From positions 62,295 through 126,294 of the forward strand of contig JBBBWG010029976.1 of the NCBI GenBank assembly GCA_037176905.1: a stretch of DNA of 64,000 nucleotides. Reading direction: 5' to 3'. Source of the stretch: Azolla pinnata (lineage: Eukaryota; Streptophyta; Polypodiopsida; Salviniales; Salviniaceae). The notes under the pieces were generated by a model that searched no databases, had not been told where the DNA came from, and worked only from the letters and a program-made list of their open reading frames with translations. Of the stretch, positions 50,801 to 60,770 are shown in pieces (the first letter of the stretch is position 1; every line of letters begins with the position of its first letter). Position numbers and translations under genes: made by a program.

Positions 50801-51931
50801 CGGGGAAATTCGGGGTATCGACGAGGGCAACGAAAGAATGTTCTACGAATCGAAAGCCTCTCCTTTTTTCCTTGTTTCCTGTTCAATCTTGCAAATCTGT
50901 CTACAGGATGAAAAGAAGATCTTCCGCAGCTGCCAGCTTTGCGATTGTTCAATAATGATGGACTTCATGAAGGTTGGATAAATCAAAAGCCCCCTCTTTT
51001 TTCTTTCCTGCTGGGATTTCGATGTCCCTTGATTGAGATCAGACGGGATTCTTCGGCATAAGCCCCCCCCCATCCCACCCGCAAGAATTAGATTCCATGA
51101 GGCCTGAGATCATCTTTCTTTGTAACACTAGCTTCAGAATTTAGATGAAAATTCGGCATTGCCATTGGGTCTTTTCTTTTTCTTTTCTAAACTAGACTCC
51201 AATTGATTGCAGACATCCCGATTCGATTGGGCTTCGAAGAAGCTCTTGCTTTGTTGCGCATGTATTTGATGCTAAGATTCGATAATAATGGGCACTTTCT
51301 GATACTGATTGATGCGACGTAACTTATGACTGGGAATTCTTGGCAACAAAACTTCGTGTGATAATGTGATAATGGCAACAACTCTAAACATCTCATGTGA
51401 TAATGTGTGCTAACATTCCCTGATTATTGTAGATCCCTGCTGAAAATTTTTATATTTGCGCAGAGGTAATGGGAGCTTTCCAGTGAGGCTTTCCTACTGT
51501 ATATGTTACGCACCTTTGGGTACATAAGAGTTCACTCTGAATCTTACTGAGAGGAGATATTTCAATACATTGAGTTCGTTCTGATTAGGATATTAAGGTT
51601 TGCAGCCCTATTGAGCTTTGAAGCTCAGCTATACGGCTTTGACTCGTGCTGTATTTTTCTGTTATTTCTAGGTTTTTCTAGTGAGCATGTTTTCTCAGCC
51701 CATCGCGATGTGCTCAGGATGTCTTCCACCAGGCAACATCTTCAAAAAGCTCTAGAACTCTCTGAAGACCAAACACAGGATCTTGGATTTGGGGAAGAAA
51801 CATTTGTTTGCCCAATGAAAGAGCAAGATTCTCAAATGGTTTTGGCACTCTATTTGCAAGAGTAGTTGGAAACAATTCATGAACTGAGAATAGTAAATAT
51901 AATCTTAAAGTACAAATACAATTTCTGTACT
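50801..51931. other. 3' flank of elongase gene
   Basis: Probable 3' UTR followed by spacer. Open frames here have no recognisable product. A phrase CTCATGTGATAATGTG occurs once with a near copy just before it (51356-51408). Confidence 0.5.
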
Positions 51932-51998
51932 GTCGGTTTGGCCGAGTGGTTAAGGCGACAGACTTGAAATCTGCTGGGTTCGAACCTTGCAGCCGATG
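51932..51998 (+). pseudogene. tRNA-Ser(TGA) lacking the variable arm, probable pseudogene
   Basis: The 67 nt read as a class II serine tRNA. The acceptor stem GTCGGTT pairs with AGCCGAT (two G-U pairs) with discriminator G; the D arm is TGGCCGAGTGGTTAAGGC; the anticodon loop CTTGAAA has anticodon TGA in an AGA/TCT stem; and a TTCGAAC T-loop is present. Normal plant tRNA-Ser is about 82-85 nt. Here the text jumps from CTGCTGGG straight to TTCGAACC, so the long variable arm and the 5' strand of the T stem are missing, and CTTGC has no partner. The pair at the base of the anticodon stem is also mismatched. It is most likely a deleted, non-functional copy, though internal A and B boxes remain. 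Confidence 0.8.
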
Positions 51999-52130
51999 CC
52001 CTTCTTCCCTCTCTATGTCCTGTTTAAAAAAGCAAGACAAGTGCTTGGTTTGTGCTGCCATGATATTCTCATGTCTTAGCGATTGATATCATCCACTAAC
52101 GGAAGCTTTATCGTCAAACAATCAAAGCCG

Positions 52131-52319
52131 TTGATCGAAGTATTTACCGGAGCCTGTAAACATCGCTGATCGTTAGAGTCGCTTTCAGCTAGTCGTTGAT
52201 CGAAGTATGCCAGAGCCTGTAAACATCGCCGATCGTTAAGAGTCGCTTTCAGCTAGTCGTTGATCGAAGTATGCCGGAGCCTTTGAACATCACCGATCGT
52301 TAAGAGTCGCTTTCAGCTC
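52131..52319. repeat. Three tandem copies of a 64-65 bp unit
   Basis: Units start at 52131, 52196 and 52260 with TTGATCGAAGTAT and each contains GATCGTTA, AGAGTCGCTTTCAGCT and AGTCG. Copies differ at a few positions. There is no coding potential. The array begins 133 bp after the tRNA-Ser relic. Confidence 0.85.
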
Positions 52320-52795
52320 TGATTGGAGTACGAGTGCCTTCGTGCTGACGAATTCGCGGCCGTGTTTCCGTCCACTGCTGCAACCGATCCGCAAGAGTAT
52401 TACCGTGTCGAAATCAAGGCACTCACAAGACAAGTTGCGGATTCTGAACCTCTAATATGACCCATATTTGTTGCAGGAAGCTCGCCGCATCATCATCATC
52501 GAAGATTGTCATCGATTCTCTTTTTGAAAGCCCGCCATATAAACATGTGCCGGAGCAGCGAAACAAAACCCTTGTTCCCAACCCTTCAGTTTTTTCTTCG
52601 ACGCGGAAGAAGCGATCGGCCCCCTCGTAAAGAAACCGTCGGAGCTGCTGGCTTTTGCTTTAAACGTGGAAGGAGCGAATGAACCCCCTGTAAAAAATAA
52701 AAAAAAAACCCTAGAACAAGCCCATGTTAATGCAGAAAAACCCTGAACCCTAAACCCCACAAGACACTGGCCATTAACCACCAAACCTCCAACAG

Positions 52796-53045
52796 TTTGA
52801 AGGTTTAGGGCTTTATTGACTTTCTCAGTTTAGTAGGGTTTAAGGAGCTCCGATTTGAAGTTTAGGGTTTTAGTGCCTCTCTCAGTTTAGGGTTTAAGGA
52901 GCTCCAATTTGAAGTTTAGGGTTTCAAAATTGCCTCTCTCAGTTGAGGGTTCAGGGAGCTCCAATTTGAATTTAGGGTTTTGTCGCCTCTCTCAGTTTAG
53001 GGTTTTATTGGCTTTCTCAGTTTAGGGTTTAGGGTTTAGGGTTTG
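52796..53045. repeat. Telomere-type 55-bp repeat at the CRM-gene start
   Basis: Four to five copies of a roughly 55-bp unit contain TTTAGGG, CCTCTCTCAGTTTAGGGTTT and AAGGAGCTCCAATTTGAA. They end in three consecutive TTTAGGG heptamers, 18 bp before the ATG at 53063. It therefore occupies the core promoter and 5' UTR of the CRM gene. Confidence 0.9.
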
Positions 53046-53062
53046 GGGACCTCCCTCCCGCC

Positions 53063-56000
53063 ATGGCTGCCATCAAGAAACTGCTGCTGCTCTCGCCTTC
53101 TTCCCAGCGCCTGCGGCTGCTGCCATCGCTGCCATCGCACCCCTACCAGATCCTCCCCAAGCCATCGCTCTTCTCCACGTCCTCCTCCAGCTCCCGACAA
53201 CACCAGCTCTCCCAGGAAGCGTCGGAGCGGAAAGCGCTGCTCCTCAAGAAGCAGATCAAGAGAGCCAAGAAGAAACAGCGAGAGACGCCCGTCATCCAGC
53301 CGCTAACCGTTCTCGAGCCAGCTCACTGCGGCCTGCAGTTTGCGTTCCGGCATAGCTACACGGAGATACCTAAAGTCAAACCGATCGCGTTTCAAGAGAA
53401 GTTCTCACCTTTCGGTCCGGGCCGTTTGAATCGGCCATGGGATGGGCAAGAAGCTCCTCCCGTGGCCCCCAAGGTCCCTCCCACGGATGTGGCAGCGAAG
53501 GCTATGAAAGAAAACACCGCGGCAGCGACGAAGAAGAAGAAGAACAAGGTGAGCGGTGCTGGTTGTACGAAAGTGAGAACGAGAGAAGAGATCCTTGGCG
53601 AGCCATTGACGAAGGAAGAAATTTCCCAGCTGCTCGAACGTTCTTTCAAAACCAGCAAGCAGCTGAACATAGGTATTGCTTCGCCTTCTTGATCCTTATG
53701 TCTGCTAGTATCGCATGTTTATGAGCTCAGGTTACATGATTAATTCCTGTCAACATTTTGGCGTGTTCATGATGTCAAAGTCTGAAGCTGCTCCGCACTT
53801 GCATTGATTAGCTAAATGATTGCATCATTGCATCACACGCTGGAACTGATTTCAACTTGTACTGGATTGTATCGTGGAAATGGTGCGACTTTCAATTTGC
53901 CATGCATTGGCATCAAGGTGTTCTCTGTTGAACGAAAACAAAAACTGGTGGTGCTTTAAGAGCGTGGATACTTGCTAGGATTTCACACCAATTGTTTTCT
54001 ATCAGGAATCTATGTAGGAGTGCAACCTTTAGCAGAAAATATCAGGTGCTAAAGTGTGGCTCGTCACCAATCAGATCCAAGTTGTTAATATGACGAAGCT
54101 CGTGTCACTTGAATTTTATCCCTTACAAAGCGTGTTTATCATATTACAATTGGTTCTTTCTTCTCTGGCGAATGTTCTGGTAAGCTTGAAATCGAGAAAA
54201 CAGTATTTTTATCTGTGAAGTCCTAGTGAATAATTGCACCTACCTGAAGAGGTTTGACCCTGGGCTCAGGGTCATGGTATCCCCATAAGAAAACCTACTT
54301 GTAAACTATTAAATTGAAATTGAGGTCGATTAGATAGAGGATCTAGACGTAAAGAAAGTAACCAGAGGGAGATCTATCAATAAGATTGAAAGAGAATATT
54401 TTTTTATAATAGAGTCAGATTTAATATGAAGTCTAAGACTAAGGATATATGTATGGAATGAAAGATTCATTCGCCTGGTTTTTGACTCAGTGTAAACAAG
54501 AAACAGTATTCTCTTATCATTGGCACAAACGAGTGATTATCCAAAATTTATCAAGGAAAATAGAGAAATATTCACCTTGATTGAAAAGTATGTGGAGGGG
54601 AGTGTGAATGACTGAAAACATGCTGGAATTTGTATTCTGATTGAACAAAATCGAGAAAGTTAAGCAGGGTGGGTATAGTTGCAGAAATTAGGGCCAGTAG
54701 GGTTTACGTGGATGACATCGGACTAGACATTGGTATGTAACTCTTGAAGTGCTGCGCTTTGGAATTTATTTCGAAGGTACTACCTGTTTTAGCACCTATT
54801 CATATGCTTTCACCCTCCATCCTTTCAGTTGTTTATAAATATGAGAGAGGTTACTAATCTGGTCTAAATACAGTCATTACAAGACATTTTTCTTTCTTCG
54901 GTTATTTGATAAGGATACCATTTTTCTGTCATGTGATAGGTTATAAATTGGCCATTAATTTGCGGCACTTGCTCTAGATAATGCACATGTAACAGCTATG
55001 AAGTTTCAATGGACTATCATGTTTTTACATCAAAAGCAAATAAAATCAGCTTATTTCTTCTATTGTCTTCCCATTGGTTGATTACTATCCTGTGACAGTT
55101 TTGTATCTCTAATATTGCCTCATGTTTTCGATGCAGATCTATTTGTTCGTCACACTGCTTCTTTGTCATATGTCCAACTAGAAACGAAATTTTACTAATG
55201 TTAAATTGACTGGAGATTAATAAATTGAGTGTGGAGATTGTATTCAAAGTTTTGTTTCAACCTCAGGTAGAGATGGCTTGACTCACAACATGCTCATCAA
55301 CTTCTACAACTATTGGCAGCGGGATAGTGTGATCCGGGTCAAGTGCAAAGGGGTGGCGACTGTCGATATGGACAACATTATATTTCAGATAGAGGTACGC
55401 TATATATTCTTAATAAATCTGTAAATTTTCAACAGCAATGGTTAATCTCATGTAAAAGCACTAGACAGCGGCAAAACAGACATGCACAGACACTCCATTG
55501 TAAAGGCTTGTTGTAGAATATCCTTCTACCTATGCAACTGTTTTTCCACTCTAAAAATATTGCCTTCCTACTCAATCTTGCCTTCCTACAGAACGTAGGT
55601 TCGGTTAGGCAATGCATCCACTATAGATGCTTCCTATAAAAACATCACTACAAAGCAAGTACTTACAAAGAAATGGTCATACTCTCCGTTCCAATTTGTC
55701 TGCACAAAATTCTCAGTTAGGTTACATTTGCAGTTCATACCATATTTCAAATGTCATGCAATATGGTCCTCAATCTGCCACCAGCGAGTCGACCTCCTGT
55801 TGGTCTTCCATCTCCGGATGCAAATACAGAAATTTACTTGGTTCTTTTCTCTTGGGAGGGTAAAGATCTCGAAAACTGCATATGCAGGATAAAACTGGAG
55901 GAAAAGTGATCCACAGAGCTGGTGGAACTCTTCATGTGTTCAGAGGAAGACATTACACCAAGAGAGACAGACCGGATATTCCTTTAATGCTCTGGAAACC

Positions 56001-56839
56001 TCATTCACCAATATATCCCAAGCTAATCACACAGAAACCAGGCGGTTTGAAATTACAAGAAGCAAATGCATTACGAAAAAGAGGCCGTCAGATCATGCCA
56101 CTTTGTAGATTATGTAAACTTTTTTTTCTTGAATTTTGCATCCTAAATCGCATATATTATATTTCACGTGAATTTTTGAAAACTAATGCTGAAAATCTGT
56201 TGTGCAGCAAAAAATGGGTACTATGCCGACCTTGTGCAACATGTTAGGGAAGCCTTTGAAGATGATGATCTTGTGAGGATAGATTGCAAAGGATTGAATA
56301 CCAGTGATTACAAGAAGATTGGTGCAAAACTAAGGGTAAGTCCAAGCTTCAAGACCAAACAGTAACCATTGAGCTAACGTGTTTGTAATTGACTCCCTTT
56401 CTTGCAACAGGATATGGTTCCTTGTATATTATTATCATTTCAAGGAGAACAGATAATTCTGTGGAAAGGTAGACCCAGAAAGGTGGATAGGAACACCTCC
56501 GAGCAACATAAAGGAGAGGTTTGTATTGAGGAGCATCATGATATCTGCAAGAATGCTTGCAAATCATCTGGCACTGATGATGATACCTCTGAAGACGATC
56601 AGAATGACGGTTTGACTGAGGGTGTATCTGACACTGATGATAGTAGTGGGGTAAGGGCCTCAGAAAGTTTGGAGGAGTATACAACGGAGACTGATGATGA
56701 CAGGTCACTATCAGAGGGATCTGAAAGTGTAAGTGAGGATATATCTGATACTTATTATGACAGTACATCGGAGGATGCTGGGTGTCTAGGTGAGACTACT
56801 GATACTGGTCATGATAGTGGACTAGAAGGATCTGAATAG
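53063..56839 (+). CDS. CRM-domain intron-splicing factor, CRS2-associated-factor/mCSF1-like
   Basis: Five exons, 53063-53672, 55267-55394, 55888-56113, 56208-56335 and 56411-56839, join in phase to 506 aa. Proteins of this family bind group II introns with paired CRM domains and help splice organelle transcripts. The Arg/Ser/Leu-rich N-terminus (MAAIKKLLLLSPSSQRLRLL) looks like a mitochondrial presequence, which favours the mitochondrial mCSF1 branch over plastid CAF1/2, as do the basic KKQIKRAKKKQRE and GLQFAFRHSYTEIPK blocks. CRM 1 spans about residues 165-285 (LTKEEISQLLERSFK, VIRVKCKGVATVDM, GGTLHVFRGRHY). CRM 2 spans about 290-385 (LVRIDCKGLNTSDYKKIG, GEQIILWKGRP). The tail from 390 is very acidic (Asp, Glu, Ser, Thr); I do not recall such a tail in mCSF1. 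Intron 1 is 1594 bp. The start has an ideal CCGCC ATG GC context. Confidence 0.9.
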
Positions 56840-58261
56840 TGTACATGCAGGTGCACATATCTCTCTGAAATAGATGGTGAAGATGTGTACTTCTTCGCAT
56901 GCATTAAGATGCTGATTGATCTTCCACATATGGAGCATTGAGACTGATCCCGATCCTCTGAGCGCAGCTTTAACTCAAGTTGTACATAACAAGTTGAAAC
57001 GTTTAAGAGATGAGCAGTACATTACATGGTATGGAAAAGAAGAGAAGCTTACTCCATGAAAATATAGGACGTGGACATACTTCAGTCAGCCCCATAATCA
57101 AATGAGAACCAGTCTTTTTCTGCAAGTGTGCAGCAAGCTATCTAGAAACAGTCTTTCTCTATTTTTGCTGGTGCAAGAGCACACGTCTGGCTGAATTAAC
57201 GCTTCTTTTACTTGAGATAAAAGATAAAGCACCATCAGTTTCCACCCCTTGGTGAACATTACTGGGGTCATGCTACTGCCATTGGGAAGCTAGTTCATGT
57301 GAATGGCAAGGCAATAGCCAAATGAAATCGAAGAAGTATTCCCTCTCTGTTCTTTGTCGAACCTTTTGCCTGCTTTTTCATCTATTCGAATCGTTGTTAT
57401 ATTTCATGATCAATGCACACAGTCCATGCGTTTTTTGTTACAATAGCTTAAGAGTTTGTCTTTTGACCATTGTGCACCGTTGCTGCGATTTTTCCCCAAT
57501 GTTTCCCACCTCTCTAAGATGAAACCCGTTTAGATTTATCTAGAGGTCTCTACTATCCTATAGATCTAGTACAAATGTTAGTGCATCCAGAACAACTTCT
57601 GTAAGTCGTTTTGAGTTACTCACGTTGATTCCCTTGTCCTGCCCACAAGTTTTTCTAATTTCCAGCTTTTGTTTCTATATACACATACTTTCAGAATCAT
57701 ATGCATGAAAGGAACGGGGGTCTATCCAAAAACTTCTCAACTCGATTTCATCTTTTCAATAAAAACGCGTCTAACGTCTAGACAAACTCGGGTAGAGCTT
57801 TGCGAATTTAACCTTACCGCCTTCCCGATGTTAAGCCGGGAGACCAAATACTTAAGGCACCAACACAACGCACTGCAGCCACATCTAAATTGCATCATGT
57901 CAATTCTCCAAGTGCACGCAAATAACAAACTCTGCTATGAAGTTTTTAAAAACAACAGGATGAGAAGAATTCATAAACCCAAACCTGGAAAGTATCTAAA
58001 ACGCCCAAAGATGGAAAGTATCTCTTGAAGTGATATTATACAGTAAGGAACCCATGCAAAAATATTACAAGCGGGGGAGGCCATTATATATAAACATGGC
58101 TTTTACAACAAACAGGAATGAACCTGACAGTTAGGACACAGTGTCAAGAGAAGTATGAGCTAAAAATAAAGAAAAATGATGCGAGATCCATCATGAAAAA
58201 TCAACTCTGCTACAGGCCGCCCTCCCAAACTGTACATGCCCGTGTAAGTTACTGCAGAAAA
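56840..58261. other. Convergent spacer between CRM-domain and USP genes
   Basis: Holds the 3' UTRs of both genes. A 119-codon plus-strand frame at 57669-58028 has no recognisable similarity and I treat it as chance. Confidence 0.55.
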
Positions 58262-59862
58262 CTAGGCTTTGACAGCATTGCCCGAAAGCTTCACTACAGT
58301 TACTGGACACGGGGCGTTATTCACCACATAGTTGCTCACACTACCTAGCATGGCCCTGCACGATATTTATGCATCAGTTTTGAGTGCCAAAGAATGAATA
58401 CTCCTTGGTTTTCTTCTTTTATTCCCCCCTCAGTACCCTAAAGTTACCATAATTTCCTTTCTCAACCCCACCGCAGAAGAGGATGATGCAATGCGCATAT
58501 AACTTTTGCCCAAACAGCACACAAAATGGGTGAACTAGGCATAATTGCTGAAACACAAACATGTGATAGCTCAAGCATGGCTTGACCAAGCGCAACGAAG
58601 AAGTAAACTGAAACCCAAGGTGCATTTCGAGTTCTTTCTTGTATATTACGAAGGAAGAGAAGCACCGTACCTCTTTACCGTTCCCAATCCTCGGCTTCCC
58701 ATGACTATGCAATCTAGTGGTATGTCTACCACTGCATCACAGATTTTCTCCCGAGCATCTCCCCAATACACTTTGAAGAAAACCTCGAGCTGAAATGCAC
58801 ACCCGGAGTACAATGCAAATATCACTAAGCCACCAACATGAAATAATCCATAGAATTAAAATATTGAGCTATGTCCATCCCTCATGATTATCATAAGGTT
58901 TGCAATCAACCCCACCTTGTGCACTTTTGGTTGCACCATATCAATCATCCTATCAGAACTCATCAAGGGGAGAAAGATTTGGTGTGTGCTTCTTTATTTA
59001 GATCTTTGTTAGGTGAAATTTTTACATGCAGCGGGAATTGGAATACATACTTGTCTCTCTTCTGACTCCTTCTGAAGTAGCGAAGGAATCTGCAGATCAT
59101 CCTGAATTCCATACTTAACTGCTGCAAACTCTGCTGCAGGGATCATTGCTGAACAGAAATAGCCGTTGAATCATTATTCTCAGGGATCCATCAAATAATT
59201 TAGAATCATACATGTATCATACATGTATGTACAAAAATATGTGTATCTGTATACATGTATCTATCTATACAGGATTGCTCACAACTAGCAAGCTGATCTT
59301 CTCCATCCGATCAAATGTAAAGCAAGACGGATAGAGTCAAGTATGAATCTACGACTGTCTTCACGGATATGCCTCTTAAAGATAAATCACTCTTCCTTTC
59401 GTTTATACCTTTTTTTCATTAAAAATGTCTTTTTGCCCAAGGATTGAAATGGTTATCACATTCCAGAGAGTAATTCCAAATCAACACATAAAAGCCTCTC
59501 TTTCCAAGGACAGCAATGGTTTTTTGTTTCATCGATCTCATTTTCCATCAGAAAACAATTCTTTTCCGAGATGTTTAATTCCATCGATGTCGCACTTAGC
59601 ATACAAACACACATAGGATCCAATCATTAGATCAATAGTTGAGTGAGAGAGAGAGAGAGAGAGAGAATGGAAGGCGTGTCTACATACGAGATCCAGTATC
59701 TTGCCAAAGGTGCATGTCTCCGATTTCATTCAACTTTTTGTTGACGACTATGCAGATAACAGCGTCTCCTTCCTTGGCGATGTTTTGCAAGCCCCATTGC
59801 AACGCATACTTGCTCCCAGGAGAGAAATCCAGCGGCACCCCGATCCTTCGAGCGTCGGCCAT
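58262..59862 (-). CDS. Small universal stress protein (UspA family), ATP-binding type
   Basis: Four exons, 59862-59688, 59148-59051, 58789-58671 and 58355-58262, join in phase to 161 aa, the usual length for plant single-domain USPs. USPs are alpha/beta Rossmann-like dimers, and this class binds ATP. Strand 1 and helix 1 are ARRIGVPLDFSPGSKYALQW, then GDAVICIVVN. Exon 3 holds VYWGDAREKICDAV and DCIVMGSRGLGTVKR. Exon 4 gives AMLGSVSNYVVNNAPCPVTVVK. Together they form the ATP-binding pattern G-2x-G-9x-G-S intact. The usual Asp of strand 1 is present (LDFS). The start is fixed by the MADARRIGV N-terminus. A (GA)n tract follows the exon 1 donor in intron 1 (59642-59666). Its physiological role is not predictable. 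Confidence 0.93.
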
Positions 59863-60394
59863 GGAGCGCTAGCTGGCTACCGTTAATGGCGAGAGAAAGG
59901 AACGAGGGAAGAAGCAAGAAGGAAAGGGGGGGGAAGGGGGGGGGAGAAGGACGTCGCTCGGGTTCGGTGCTGTTGACGACGACGGAGATGGAGGAAGAAG
60001 AAAGGAAGGCGGAGAAAGTAAGAGAAGGAAGGAAAGAAAGACTTCAAAGGGGGAAGGAGAAAACCTGAAGAGATGATTCAGATGTCGCGTCGTCGTCTTG
60101 GCGGTTCTTATATGCAGCAAGAAGAGAGCTCCGGCGATGGCGATGGCGATCTGCAGACAGACAGAAAGACAAACAGACAGACAAAATTGCTAATTTCCGT
60201 GGGCGGCTACATAAATAAATAAATAAATAAATATTTATTTATTTTATCTCCATACGTATACGTATGCCTATACGTATGCGTGCTCTACGGTGTGCGTACA
60301 CGCCTACGTATATGTACGACCCTGACCAATACCATCGGCAGAAGAGGCCGTTCTTCTGAATCGGTTCGGGCACTGTGCTCCTTCTTGTCTCTCG
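59863..60394. other. USP gene 5' flank
   Basis: Purine-rich GGAGAAGG text to about 60060, then a GACAGACA run near 60155 and an (AAAT)n run at 60210-60243. An inverted set of CGTATACGTATG words follows at 60253-60280. No gene is seen. Confidence 0.55.
60210..60243. repeat. (AAAT)n microsatellite
   Basis: Seven AAAT units followed directly by their inverse (ATTTATTTATTTT), so the site could fold into a short hairpin. Confidence 0.88.
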
Positions 60395-60770
60395 ATCCAG
60401 ACCCGATCTGATTCCGAGATGAAAATTCCGAACCGATTTGATCGGAGCTGAAGAATGAACTGATCCGATCGGAGCTGAAGAATGAACCGATCTGATCGGA
60501 GCTGAAGCTGGAACGGATCGGACCCGAGCTGAAGCCCTGAACCGATCCGATTTTGAGACGAAAAGCTTGAACCGATCCGATCGGAACTGAAGCCTGAACG
60601 GATCCGATCGGAGCTGAAGCCCTGAATTGATCCGATTTTGAGACGAAAAGCCTAAACCGATCCGATCGGAGCTGAAGCCGGAACGGATCGGATCCGAGCT
60701 GAAGCCCAGAACCGATCGGGATCCGAGCTGAAGCCCTGAACCGATCGGGATCCGAGCTTGTGGGCCTCGC
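60395..60770. repeat. Minisatellite of GATCGGAGCTGAAG units, ~24-30 bp
   Basis: About 12 imperfect copies of a unit with the words CCGATC(C)GATCGGAGCTGAAG and (CC)TGAA(C). A longer sub-unit with TTTTGAGACGAAAAG recurs at about 60550 and 60640. The repeat keeps a minus-strand frame open (60285-61073, 262 codons) whose Ser/Phe/Arg/Ile-rich product is repeat-derived. I do not call it a gene. Confidence 0.85.

Larger units (their letters stand above)
51999..53062. other. Spacer upstream of the CRM-domain gene
   Basis: Holds a three-copy 65-bp repeat (52131-52319) and a telomere-type 55-bp repeat (52796-53045), both listed separately. No gene is seen between them. Confidence 0.6.

Noticed and set aside
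49778-50830. 350-codon minus-strand frame with poly-Asp and poly-Lys
   Set aside because: It is antisense to the elongase exons and its triplet-repeat intron; low complexity only.
57669-58028. 119-codon plus-strand frame between the CRM and USP genes
   Set aside because: No recognisable similarity, and it overlaps likely 3' UTR of convergent genes.
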